From Sanderia malayensis (taxonomy: Eukaryota > Cnidaria > Scyphozoa > Semaeostomeae > Pelagiidae), in assembly GCA_013076295.1 (NCBI GenBank), contig RQOL01000876.1:5642001-5706000 (forward strand): 64,000 nt of DNA, given 5' to 3'. Positions 48,501 through 59,671 of the stretch are shown here, piece after piece. Each line of letters opens with the position of its first letter. Position 1 is the stretch's first letter. The notes beneath the pieces are model-generated. The model was not told where the DNA came from. It did not search any database and saw only the letters and a list, made by a program, of their open reading frames with translations. A program made the position numbers and the translations under genes.

Positions 48501-51500
48501 ATAGCTTGGAAATAGCGAAAGAAATTAAAGTGAGATATTTTACCTAAGCTGACATCCTGTTGGTACCAGAAGGCCATGCGACATTCTTCCTTGACTGTCA
48601 ACTGGGGGAAATTGAACATTTATTACGCGGTATCTACGCCAACCCCAACCACTGCCACGCATAGTACATTTCCACTGGGCAGGCGCATTTCTATTCATTG
48701 ATGCAACAGCAATGAAATCACGACTCGCACTCATTCCATCAGACAATGTTCGACCGGGTTCTATGACAACGGTGGGAAGCGTATCGGTCGTCAGACTAAT
48801 AGATGGTTGTAATGTTGTCATGATACCAACGTTCCCAATGTCATCTGTCTTGTTTTTAATGAGATGAACCCTGGCAGATTAAAAAAAACAATTCAAACCA
48901 ATAAAAATGCCAAGTCCTGCCTTCTATGATTGACTTAATGCTTAGCAGCCTGAACAATTAATGCACCCTCTTTAGTACCATAAAAATGTCTTTAGATAAG
49001 AAAAAAGCTGTGGTGACGAAATAAATTACATTTTAATTAAATAACTAAAAGTGTCATACCTGCAGACTGGCCTCATTGTCTTCCAATACTTGTAAACTCT
49101 AAAATAAAATAAAAACAAAGTAAATTATTCAGTCGATATGGATTCATTTAAAACAAATAAATTTATAGGGACAGTGGCGGCCTGGTAGGCGGGGGTCTTG
49201 GCACCCCAGTGGACCATTCCCAAGGGGCACCAAGGCCTGTGAAAGGCGACAAAAGCTCCATGAAATTCGACTATGGTTTAATGCGCAAGTCAGAAGCACG
49301 AAAAGTTATAAGTTAACACTTACTGCAATGGAAGACAAGCTTCCCTACTATTTTTGGTCGTATGTTGTTTATATGGGCCCTTTGTCAAGAGTGCTTTTGA
49401 TAAGAACAGGCAATTTGTGAGCCACAGATTGTAAACTACGCATAATTATGTTAGTTTTGGTGAAAAAGGCCAGGCCGCCACTGCAGGGAATATCTCCTCA
49501 GTATTGTAAATTTTTATGTTTTGTTTGATACACCATCTACCAGTCACAAACTCCTCTTAAACCCGTTTTAAAAAAACTGCCTTTGAACTGAGTAACATAC
49601 CGCAAATGACTCAAGTCTCGTGTTTGCTTGAGCAAGATGTCTGCTTTTAAAGAAGCCGGCTTAGAAAAGGAAGAACTGTTTGTACCTTATTCAATATGTA
49701 TTGTAACAAGTCACCGCAAATAAATTCTCACTTACCGTGGGCAAATGAAGTTTCTCAATTTGCAATATATTCTCTTCTCATTTGACGCCTTTTTCAATGT
49801 AGGGAATACAAATGCCTTATGTGCCGAGCAGTTGTCCCTTCTTCCAATGCATTTGTCAATCTCTGGACAATATTTCTGCATAGTTGGACATCCGAGACGA
49901 AATATTCTACGCTCCATTTGTTGTTCACTTGAATTCAACTGTCTCGTACTATTATTAAGAACGCAGGGTCCACCGTCAAAAGAGCAAGACTTAACGAGCG
50001 CCCCAGCCTCACAAGCAATTCTCGATTTCGTGCATTGCATTAAGATCGGACAGAAAATCTCATCTTTCTGACATTTGAGCCTAAAAAAAAGCATTCATAT
50101 CAAATATCGAAGCATTGTGTTGTGTATCAGAACATACTCTGTATGTAAGCATCGTTGTACAGCAGAAGACAAGTTTAATGTATCAATATATATTTAGCCT
50201 AATAATTCTAGGCAATGCAAAAGAAAAGTCCAAATCTATCGCCTATAATTTGTTCGTGATTGAGGCCTAGCAAATAAAACAAAAACAATGTCATGATAAA
50301 AAAGAAGAAAATACTAACCTATTTGCCGTATATGTAGAATTGAGCATAGCAATCAAGTGTTTGATCCCACATTTCATCCCTTGTTTCACACAGCGCATTT
50401 CGGACCAGCAGAAACTCATATTCTTTTCAGCACACATCGAGGAACAGAATCCTTGATTAATACTTTTGTCTGGACGTATAAATTGCTTGAAATCTCCAGA
50501 AAGATGATCTTCGTGGTTCATTCCTGAACCAGGCGTCGGTCTTACTCTACTGCTCGCTCTTATGGATCGCTGTTGGGGCATTCTGTTAGGAGGTATGATA
50601 GACGGCTGTAATCTTGGCGTCATGCCAAGCCTTCCGTATTCCTGATTATAGGATTCACCTTGGAAGAAATCTTTATCGTCAATGCAAAGTCTGTCATTTG
50701 GGACACATTGCGATTGCAAAGGGCATCGTTTCTTCCCTTCTTCACAGACAATTTTTGGGGTCCCTTGAAGCACGGGTACCCCCTGTCTGATTGAGGCACC
50801 CATATGTGAAGATGCTCTTCTGGGGACATGCTCATCGCATTCGTTCATCTGTCTCTTGCAGAATGATACCATTCGCTCGACACGCTTGCAATCTGCAAAA
50901 TCAAATTAATACCGTCAACTTCCAGTAAACAAGCTTTTAATAAATGCCCAAGTCACTTAGCAAATCAAATTGTTGATATTCGAGAGCTTGCTGGAGTGGA
51001 GTTGGCGGTCACTTTAAACAATTCCAATTAAGAACAGAGCATGAAAATGCAAAAAGCTAGCGCATCATTAATTTCCTATAACATAACTTATACATAACAT
51101 ATACATGCATACCCCTTGCGCAAGGCCTCAAGTTCACGAAGAACCTCGCTTTGGTGAGCCATTCATAGAAAACACGGTAAACACGCGTCACATTTCCAAG
51201 ATTTTTATCAATGAATTTCAGGTATTCATTTTCGTTACTCATTTGAATTCCTTTGGATATCATGAACCTGTTCCATGCGGAAAGATTCTTCTGCACATTA
51301 CCAATCAGCATCTTTTTGAATGTCAAGTATTCACGCTTCTTTCGCTCAAGAGTTCCAACCGACTCATCGCCAGGAGGTCTGGTCGGTTTTAAGGGGCGTG
51401 CTTCGGCATTGCTCATCGTTTCGAACAGGTCACGTGCCAGCAAGGCAAGCTGCAAACTCGCTGTTCGATTAATGGCCGACTTGTGAGCGATGTTGTTGAA

Positions 51501-53452
51501 TGTCGCGATGAGGCGATGCATTTTAATGACAGTACGATAGAATGATCCCAAAATCTTAAGTCTCCCTTCTCTCGTGCGATTACGGAACAGCGTGGTCGCA
51601 TCCTCATTGTCGTGTCCTTTAATGCCTTTGCTGGTTGGATATGGTTGAATTCGACTTGGTTGGTGAATTAGACTTGGTGGGTGAATTCGACGGGATGGGT
51701 GAATTCGACTTGGTGGGTGAATTCGACTTGGTGGTCGCATTCGACTCTGGATTCGACTTCGTGGCGGCTGGTCAATTCCCCCTGGATCCTCACCCAACTT
51801 CTGTAGCTCAGCCTCACAACGCATTACAACAGAGGCGACAATAAGCAATGCTATAAAAAAAGTCAAATCAATTAAAGATATAGTGAGTGAGCGAATCTGT
51901 GCTACGCACATAGATACTTTTACATACGAATACTGCTGATTTGGTTCAAAAGAAGGGTAATGGGTATTTATTGTAATTTAATGAAAGTGCAGTCAGCCTT
52001 CAGGTATATAATGCAGAAACATGACGGCAGCAAGTAAATTCATGTAGCCCGACAACCCTGCTGGTTTATAAAACTTTTGAATTACAAAATGTTTGAATTG
52101 AGTAGTTTGTTTTGCAGGAGCTGGACCTTGTTGCCAAGCACGATTTTTCTTCAACAAACATTCATAACTAGCTGTTAACATTGTTAAAGTGAGTGCTGCT
52201 TTGACATAAAAGCAATAATTGGGACCATTTCAAGAAATTGGGCGCTCAGCCTACCGGCCCGGGTTGCTGGAGTATCGAAATTTTTTTACGGTCAGTGATC
52301 GTAAAAAAATGTCGGCTTCCCGATTTGCGGTGCGAATTCCGGTCGATACACCAAGTAGTAGCTACTACCGAATGGTCGAGCTCCGAACAAATGAAATACT
52401 TAAAAATAATAAATAAGGAGAGGAAAATGGGGGGATTGGCCACCAACGGTCGAATGATATGAATGCATTGTTTGTTGTAATGATATGTTCTAATCTTGAT
52501 CATGGTATGGACACCGGACACTTCACAGTCAAAGAAGTCGATGAGCTGGTAAAAGAGACTGGTCTCTGTGAAATTATCATTATCATTATGCCAAATCTGA
52601 TATCTCAAAAGTCATCGTTCGCAAAAATTTCTTTCAAACGTTAGCACTGCTTAAATTGCATTTATCCAGCATTAAAACATTCTGTATTTGTATTGTTAGA
52701 ATGGGAGCATTTCACATAAAAACAGAAGGTTGAACTTGTGGCTAAAACCCTCATTCTCGGTTGCTGGTGCCATTTGGTTCAATGCTCAATGCAGGATAAA
52801 TGCCGGGCATTCTGTAGGATTAGCCGAGGTAACTTCGTTGCTGGACTGCTCGTAAATAAACATGTTGTCAGGCTTGAGCTTACAACAGAGTTGAATGGAC
52901 AGTTCTGCTGACCAATCAAAAAACACTACACTCCTAGTCGCTTAATGGATATGGAATGGATATGGATATTCGTGTAACAATTATCAAACAAATTTTGTTA
53001 GTCAGAGGATTTCGAGAAATCCAGGGTAAAAATCTAGCATAAACAAATAACATTAATCGAACAAAGAAAAGTTACTTATCAAAGAAAACGGTTTGGATGG
53101 AACGTCGTGATCTAGCAACCCACCAAAGGTCCAAAATCGTTTGCACATAAAAACAAGCATAATCTAAAATCTACACAACAAAATCATCGAATAACTAAAC
53201 GTAATGCAATAACTAAAAACTCCGTAATGAATTGCAACTACAAACGAAATGCAAACTATGACTGCCATGCCATTACCCTATCAACATCATAATTTTGCTG
53301 CATGTACCAAACAGGTATCTCGTTGTGGACTAATCCGAGCTTGATTAAACACGAAGCATGCACAAGACAAGGGTCTGATCACTAATTGTCAAATAAATAA
53401 TCAAACTTTACTCACCAATGCACGTTTCAAGCTTTGTTGCGAATTTCGCCAT
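33506..53452 (-). CDS. Giant REJ/GAIN/GPS surface protein, 33 exons, single-pass
   Basis: Exons (5' to 3'): 53452-53416, 51850-51113, 50892-50319, 50080-49736, 49098-49060, 48870-48544, 47869-47641, 47445-47262, 47101-46929, 46671-46305, 46081-45809, 45705-45451, 45209-45032, 44724-44439, 44277-43662, 43464-43329, 43022-42673, 42276-42125, 41853-41745, 41405-41180, 40801-40605, 40247-40020, 39300-39094, 38761-38576, 38437-38343, 38138-37962, 37636-37568, 37266-36913, 36492-36322, 35960-35792, 35401-35202, 34782-34173, 33582-33506. All phases match (8334 nt, 2777 aa). Order: signal peptide split over exons 1-2; IHPPSR repeats; Cys-rich part (250-565); W.Y / RIRF.PN-type repeats (760-1095); CG.C.GG segment (1096-1240); REJ module (1336-2140; SYPRA, DTCGKIVLSGRKSKFGTGG, GRRDLVIKPGDLRP); RRKRRS at 2229; GAIN-like part; GPS (2427-2482, CQSWNSTSWS then CNCTLMS); Thr-rich linker; SEA-like domain; one helix (about 2673-2696); an 80-residue tail. 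REJ and GPS place it with polycystin-1/egg-jelly-receptor proteins, but the channel-like helices are absent. Confidence 0.85.
34075..34110. repeat. 17-bp perfect hairpin
   Basis: ttctatcaagacttttt at 34075-34091 and its exact reverse complement at 34094-34110 are separated by 2 nt. It lies in the last intron of the REJ/GPS gene, just downstream of the exon 32 donor. Confidence 0.85.
35792..35960 (-). other. Degenerate GPS motif exon
   Basis: Exon 30 shows the GPS cysteine/tryptophan pattern: CQSWNSTSWSPEYC, then SCNCTLMSNITVF. In active GPS motifs the residues after C-x-C are x-H-L-T/S. Here they are T-L-M-S, so the catalytic histidine is replaced by leucine and self-cleavage is doubtful. 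Confidence 0.75.
37568..37636 (-). other. 69-nt phase-0 cassette exon encoding a polybasic site
   Basis: Exon 27 of the REJ/GPS gene has both boundaries in phase 0 and begins AGA AGA AAG CGA AGA AGT, giving RRKRRS. This matches the furin consensus R-x-K/R-R. It sits just before the GAIN-like part. Skipping it would keep the frame and remove the site. Confidence 0.65.
49172..49483. mobile_element. hAT-like MITE in intron of the REJ gene
   Basis: The ends are cagtggcggcctgg (49172 on) and its inverse ccaggccgccactg (ending 49483). CAGTGGCGGCC is a common hAT terminus. The interior is GC-richer at the left and non-coding. Flanks share only a partial aggga, so the 8-bp duplication is not clear. 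Confidence 0.6.
51635..51780 (-). repeat. Coding tandem repeat (IHPPSR-type) near N-terminus of the REJ gene
   Basis: On the minus strand, units of about 18-24 bp encode RMRPPSRIHPPSRIHPSR and onward variants (IHPPSL, IHQPSR, IQPYP). The plus strand shows the repeated gtgaattcgacttggtgg word. This is a low-complexity basic, proline-rich spacer that probably varies in length among individuals. Confidence 0.9.
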
Positions 53453-53850
53453 ATTTCTTCAACACTCAAATGTACTTTTGATCAATGTAGGATTTAAGCT
53501 GCGAATATTGTTAAAGGACATCTAAAAAGACATCGTATTTACAACGTTATTAAAATTCCGCATTTCAATTAATATTTAAAATCCATAAAATATTCACGAG
53601 AGCAAAGAAAATTTGGGAAATGCTCAATTATTAATAATTAATATCCAGTTGGCAAAGTTTGATTGAAGGTGGCCTACACTTCCATCACAGGTTGTTAGCT
53701 CCACTTCTTCACAACGAGAATTGTATAAGACAAATTGTATATATTGTAGAAACTCTTCATATAGAATAAGCATAGAATGTATCTTGACAACAATATAAGA
53801 AATAACAATTGACTGGCGGCAAAAAATCACATAATATGTTTTTTATAATC

Positions 53851-53905
53851 GCATATAAAAATCATTATCATATGTTTAAAACATATGATAATGATTTTTA
53901 TATGC
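53851..53905. repeat. 55-bp near-perfect palindrome
   Basis: gcatataaaaatcattatca plus tatgttt (53851-53877) is followed, after one base, by its exact reverse complement (53879-53905). It lies about 400 bp upstream of the REJ gene start codon. It could extrude as a cruciform or be a collapsed MITE. Confidence 0.9.
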
Positions 53906-54158
53906 AATTCTTCTTCAATATCCCAAATTACCTTCGGAATAGTTGTCTCTTCAAATCCACCATTACTGCTTACAAAGTGGGCAGTAATTTACCACCTACG
54001 CCCAAAAAGTAAGTTCTGTCGAATGTACGGCAGTTGCAAGCGATGTGACACGAAATCGAGAGTAACTTTAAAGTGAAACCGGCTTTTTCGTCCAGGTTTC
54101 ACAATCAAACAGGTGTGAATCCTTGGTGTGAAATACAAGCAGAGAATTACAATAAAAA

Positions 54159-54201
54159 CTTAACGCCCAGGAAAACCTTTAACGTTTTCCTGGGCGTTAA
54201 G
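54159..54201. repeat. 18-bp perfect hairpin, 7-nt loop
   Basis: cttaacgcccaggaaaac (54159-54176), loop ctttaac, and gttttcctgggcgttaag (54184-54201). The arms are GC-richer than the surroundings. It is probably a small fold-back repeat. Confidence 0.9.
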
Positions 54202-54660
54202 GGGTAAGTTACAAAATGCGCTAACATATCGAGTAAATCGGTAGAAAAATATGGCAACATCGAACAAAGTTTAGTTGCGTCTGAAAAGATCTTGCAGGAT
54301 CATACTTGATTGATAATGCTTTGGTGAGAACTAAAAAGTATATCACTATATTATTCACAGTTGGTTGAAAATCATCCATATTTCATTACTCGAATTCTAT
54401 TGTTGTTGTTCTTAATCTAGACTCCAGAATACGGGAATTCGCAAATCTGCTTGTCCGCAAGTTTCGAATCCAAATTTTCATAAAAATTCATAATAGTCTA
54501 TAAAAAAACAACAAGTCTTTTCTCATCATCAAATTAACTCAGCTAAACTAGAAATATATATCCCCACACAAAGTACAACATTAAGCACACTGACAATTTG
54601 ACAATTACAAAGTAAATTATCTAATATTTTGAGACAATACTTGTTCATGCAGATCTACTC

Positions 54661-54922
54661 GGCCTGGTTTATGCGTCGTGCGAATGTCGCGCCACGCCAG
54701 GTATTTTCTAGCATGGTTCTTTGATTCATATGTCAAGCTAGCAGAGTCGTGCCAAAATATCGCGCTCAACAATCTGACAATCTGAAAGTGAGGCAGATTG
54801 TATTGAAAAATAAATGTAAAAAAGGGAAGTTCTTAGAGCTAAAAAATTGATTTAGCTTCATGCTACTGCCGAGCGACTTTGCTTGGCGCGGCGCAACATT
54901 TGCACGACGTATAAACCAGGCC
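54661..54922. mobile_element. 262-bp MITE with about 40-bp terminal inverted repeats
   Basis: The left end is ggcctggtttatgcgtcgtg plus cgaatgtcgcgccacgcc. The right end is the inverse ggcctggtttatacgtcgtg plus caaatgttgcgccgcgcc. Four differences were seen over about 38 bp. The interior is AT-rich and non-coding. No clear target duplication was found, so the superfamily is not assigned. Confidence 0.7.
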
Positions 54923-55080
54923 TAAACATTCAATCTGGACTTCAAGTTGGCTGCTCAACCAAACCAGTGCGCACTCGTAAATGGATAAAATTAACCTGAT
55001 TAATATATGGAATAAATCTTATCTTGATCTTATGCACACCCTTTTTTTACTTACATATAAACAATATAAGTCTAACTAAA

Positions 55081-55331
55081 GCCACATTCAAACGTACTCG
55101 ATTTTTATTGTGCTTACAACAATGTGAGGGCACTTGAACACCTTTCCGCGTTGTTGAGAGCAGTCGAGCGAAGTTTGAGCATGCTTAAAATTCGAGCGGA
55201 GTCATTCAACATTTCTATTGTTCAAGGTGTTCTTAAGCGTATAGTCCAATAGGTTCGAACACCACTGCTCGACATACGCTCAACAAAATCGATAATTGCC
55301 GAATAAGAAATTGAGAGCGTTTGAACAAGGC
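55081..55331. mobile_element. Candidate MITE with imperfect inverted ends
   Basis: The left end gccacattcaaacgtactcg resembles the inverse of the right end, gccttgttcaaacgctctca, and both run on into similar attttattgg-like sequence. The interior contains ggttcgaacacc, which mimics a tRNA B box but has no cloverleaf. No ORF is present. Confidence 0.5.
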
Positions 55332-56058
55332 TTAATTATTCACAGTGAAACTGAGCAAAACAATGCAATCGTATGCCAGTATACATTTGGTACAAAAGAA
55401 AAAATCTGTTTGAAGTATGCCAAGTTGGAAAAGAATATTTTCGATTCAGTCGATAAATAGTTAATGTGACATGAAATTTTTTCAATTAAGATCTCGGCAC
55501 AGCCTTTAAGTGGCTTTTAAAACTATAGGAAAATGTTCAATCGACTGTAGAAGTTGTTGAAAGTGCATCCTGTTTTTGCAAGAAAATTGCTTTAAAAGAA
55601 TAATGAAGTGCAAAAAGCTGAAAATATGTTGGATTGCCGAGATATAGTTGGGCAATTTAGACATTAAAAATTAAAATAAGAAATTTTAATGCACACTCAC
55701 TATATATGTAGCATCTTTACTGATGGTGGCTGAACCAAATTCGAAAACTGGTGCCCGTAGAACGTTTTGGAACTAGAATCATGTAGTAGTTAAAAAATTT
55801 TTAAGATCGGGCCAAAATTTTCTTTCAAACATGCATTGTATTAAATATAAAACACGTGTATTAGAAGTAGCCATGGAAACATTTTGACTGAAGCAAATTG
55901 AATTTGAAGCCAAAATGTTATATATGTATAAACGATATACCAAAAACAATTGTTTAGTTAATAGCTTCATAAACTGAAACATACCAACCATAAACATTCT
56001 CAAAAAGCCTCTATTGAAGCACTTGTGGTGATACATTGCTGTACAGTGTAAGGACATT

Positions 56059-59000
56059 TTAAATAACTGGCAGTTTGAAATTGGATAGGCTTCCATTTGG
56101 TGGAAGATTTGAATCAGGGACATCATCAGCTTCATCATCCATCATCACAGATGGAGATAAGGATAAATTTGTCTGATCTTTTATCATAAGGTAGTTTGTT
56201 GAGGAGAGTGGCGGGTTTGTGTGCCTGAAAGATACAAAAAGTACATTTACAATTAAGTAGCAGTTTACAAATCACAAAATTACTTAAACACTGCAAAAGC
56301 TACGTTAGTCATGCGTATATTCATAGTTAATATTTCATGCCTTGTGAATACACATTTACAAAAAATATATTTGGAAATCCCATTGTTTAATCATCATTGT
56401 GTCCAGGTGGTTCAATTAAAAAAACTAATAAAGGTAATAGCTTATAATTTGTTAACATTTAGACCTCGCAATACTGAATTGTTGTGTTTGCCTTTAAATG
56501 ATAGAGTTCCTATTGACAGTAATTTAGCTGATTGAATAGCACTGTATAAATTGTCAATTCCATAGTTATTTACTCAACTCTAAGACACAACTTACTGCTA
56601 GCTATTAATTATATCCACTGCAATCCATTTCCCATGAAATGTACAGCCACAATCACAACAACAACATTTTACATGCAGAGTCCCAGCTGCTGACATTAAC
56701 ATAAATAACTCATAATAATGATAAGTATTATTATTATCACCATTATTAATCTGAAAGCAGCAGGGCTATTGATCATCTCCATTGTTGAAAATGCAGGCTT
56801 AACACACGTGTGATTATATCAAAGATTATCCTTACCTTATTGGAGGCAATCCAACATTCTTGTGATGTTTCCATCTCTTTAATAGATCCTCGGGTAGCTT
56901 CACTCTTTTGGGGTACTCTTGTAATACCTTGAACAGATATGGATCAAGACGGCACTCATTTATAAGCTGTCTTTGACCTTTGGGCTGATAGCTTAGAATA
57001 CTTAATGTCACAGCGGCACTGGCTCTAACAATGTCAAACTGTGAATTCAGCAACTTGCACAGTACATGAATAGTTCCAATTGAAATAATTGCATCTGGTA
57101 TTCCTGACTTCAGGTTGGCAAGACCGCAAAGAAGATTGCTGCTTAGCACTTTGATTTCTTCATTATCGTGTTGAAGTAAATCTACTATTATCTTTATACC
57201 AGCTGCAGAAGACAGAGCAGGAGTTTCATCTGGAATAATTTTGGATAAAACAACAATTTGAAATGCAGTATGAGCAACACGTGCCTTGTCATCTGATGAG
57301 AAAAACGGAACAAAATGTTGGTATGGAATGCCACCCGCATAGGCAATCAGTTGCAACTGTTTTCTGTTGTTAAATGCACACAATGCCAGTGCAGAGCCAC
57401 TGATTTGCCTAATGTAATCATCATTGCTGTATAGTAACTCAAGAATGTCAATATATGTGAAATCTGTACTGCTGAAAAGCAGAGATAGGTTTTCCTTGTT
57501 TCCAAAAACTACAGAAGCAAGAGTATAATACGCCTCTGCTTGCTGAAGACTAGTTTTGGCAATATTTGCAAAATTGACAAGGATCCTTATTGCTCCTTCA
57601 CTTGCTGCAATCTTTTGATTGACTGTGTGAGGAAAGTATCCAGGAGCAATGCACAAATTACGAAATGTTTGCAGCATGCTCAATGCCACAAATGAGGATG
57701 TGGCCGTATTGGCAATGATGTGCAGAAGCCTTTGAAGTCCACCAGAAGATGCAATATCGTCAATCTCTGTGCCAACACCTTTTGTTAAAGTACCAAGGGC
57801 CTCTGAGCTGCAAAAGTGTAATTGGCTGCAGGCAGAACTTGCAAGAAACTCAACACAAGTATTCACACCTATGCATGTTGCAATTGCTCTTCTTTGATGG
57901 AATTTCTGGCCGGCAATAGCCCACAGTGCTCCAGCAGTGACTGCTTTCAATTCAGTTTCTCTACTTCGTTTAAGAATCCTAATCAACAGATTCACCGTAC
58001 CATGCTTTAGTAGCATTTCTTGACTGTGCTCGTTCTCTTCAGCTAACTTTTTGATGGCAGTTACTGTGTTCATCACACATTCAGCTGATTTAGATTTCAA
58101 AAGATTAAGCAATGAAGGAATGCCATTGAGTTCAACAAACACTGTTTGCATTGCTTTGTTTTCTTCAATTACTGCAGTGATAGTTTTCACTGCAGAACAA
58201 AGAACAGAGGAATCTTTTATTGAGTTGACAACGTCAATGAGAATGTCAATTCCATTGGCTTGAGAGTCAAAGCTGTTTTGCATCATGCCATCTTTGGCTA
58301 CCAAAACAGTCAATGTATCTAAACAGTTGATGACTAGATCCAGATCATCCTTGTTGTTCTTAAGAATCTTTACAATGAAACTCAATCCATACAGTGACTC
58401 AAATTGATGTTTCAGGCCAGAATTATTACCACTATGCAAAGCAAGTTCCTCAATTAATTTTATCACCTTGTTGATAATTGACAATGTTGAAGACTTCAAC
58501 AAAGTCACAATTGTTTCTAAGCCGTTTGATTCTAATACCTCAGCATGGGCAGGGACAAATTGGATAACTTTTAACAGTGTTTCCAAAACACAATCTTTAG
58601 ATGGATCATTTGAAAAAGATGAGCCAAGAAGCTTCATCATTGTTTTGATGCCTTTGCTTTCTACAATTTCTTCACAACAGTTTGGGTCCTTGCATAAGAC
58701 ATTTAATGAGTGACAGACAGCCATTTCAAGCTCTGCATCATTATTGTTGCCAGTAAGGCAATTGTATAACCTTTCATAAACATTGATTTCAACATCTAAA
58801 TGAAGCAAGTGTTCGAGTACATGATAATTGCCACCCAAAGAAGCTAATTCAACAGCTCCAAGCATTTTTCTGTCCGTTGCTGCGACATTTGCCCCAAGAT
58901 CAATCAACACCTCAATGGTTTCTAATTTTCCACTTTTGCATGCTGCAAGAAATGGGGTTAATTGCTGATCATCTTGGGTCAAAATTTCCAACCGTTCAGG

Positions 59001-59141
59001 CTTTGTCTTGACAAAGCGTTGCACGCTTTTTTGGTATCCATTATATGCAGCATGATGAATATGTGCCCAGCCATTGTTGTCGAATTCTTGCTCTCTTTCT
59101 CCATCAGGGCCTAAGCCAAGGCGAGCTTGATTACCCGTCAT
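56059..59141 (-). CDS. ANKAR: Ankyrin and armadillo repeat protein (ANKAR-like)
   Basis: Two exons, 59141-56836 and 56224-56059, give 823 residues. The N-terminus (MTGNQARLGLGPDGERE) is followed by three or so ankyrin repeats at about residues 22-125 (WAHIHHAAYNGYQKSVQ, TPFLAACKSGKLETIEVLID, VELASLGGNYHVLEHLL). A long array of armadillo repeats covers about 140-750 (for example AVTAGALWAIAG, ASAAVTLSILS). An acidic, proline-containing tail comes from the last exon and ends SLSNFKLPVI. The repeats make a protein-binding solenoid; no enzymatic motif is seen. Vertebrate ANKAR is longer (about 1400 residues) and its molecular role is poorly known. The split into one very long exon and one short one is unusual beside its neighbours. 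Orthology is inferred from the ANK-then-ARM order and general similarity. Confidence 0.85.
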
Positions 59142-59640
59142 TATATTGCTGTTTTTGTGCTTACATCTTATTCATACCATGTTACTTGACTTTTAATCAT
59201 CCACTATTGATTGGAAATCTTTCTGAACCAAGTTATTGTTCTTCTGGAGTTTTTCTTCAAAACGCAAAAAGCAAAATGACGGCTGCTCAGTTGGATTGGA
59301 AAATGCAAGCTTCACACTGAGGAGAGTCGGCATGTCTTGTCTGGAAGTTCTTCAATTCGCAAAACCAAACAAAGAAAGTGTAAAACAAAGATATTAATAA
59401 ACAAAGAGGTCATAGGGCGAGCTAAAAAGAAAGTTAGCGGCTCTTGGCAACATGAAAAATCAACAAAATACAAAATCAAGGCATCATCTTTTGTTTTGTT
59501 TTGGTTCTGCGCATGTCCTGCTGGCGTGCGGATGTGTTTTTCTACGCTCTTGAAAATGTGAAAAATTATTCAACAAAATGCATCTTTAATCAATTTTATA
59601 ATATTATTAAATACTTTTATTTACTATTATGTTATGTATT
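59142..59640. other. Promoter side of the ANKAR-like gene; left flank of LINE
   Basis: No gene was recognised. It contains the divergent upstream region of ANKAR (-). The left boundary of the LINE is not defined, and no target duplication was found by eye. Confidence 0.4.
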
Positions 59641-59671
59641 ACTTAAGTTAAGCCTACAAATTATAATCATC

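Larger units (their letters stand above)
53453..56058. other. Intergenic region between the REJ gene and the ANKAR-like gene
   Basis: Promoter region of the REJ/GPS gene (right of 53452) and 3' flank of the ANKAR-like gene. It contains two perfect palindromes and two MITE candidates, listed separately. No exon was recognised. A minus-strand ORF at 55779-56138 overlaps the ANKAR last exon in another frame and looks fortuitous. Confidence 0.45.

Noticed and set aside
33506..53452. Full polycystin-1 identity for the giant gene
   Set aside because: Only one membrane helix follows the GPS and SEA-like part, and no PLAT or multi-helix channel exons were found below 34173.
55254..55265. tRNA-like B box ggttcgaacacc
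   Set aside because: No A box or acceptor stem at the right distance; it lies inside a MITE.
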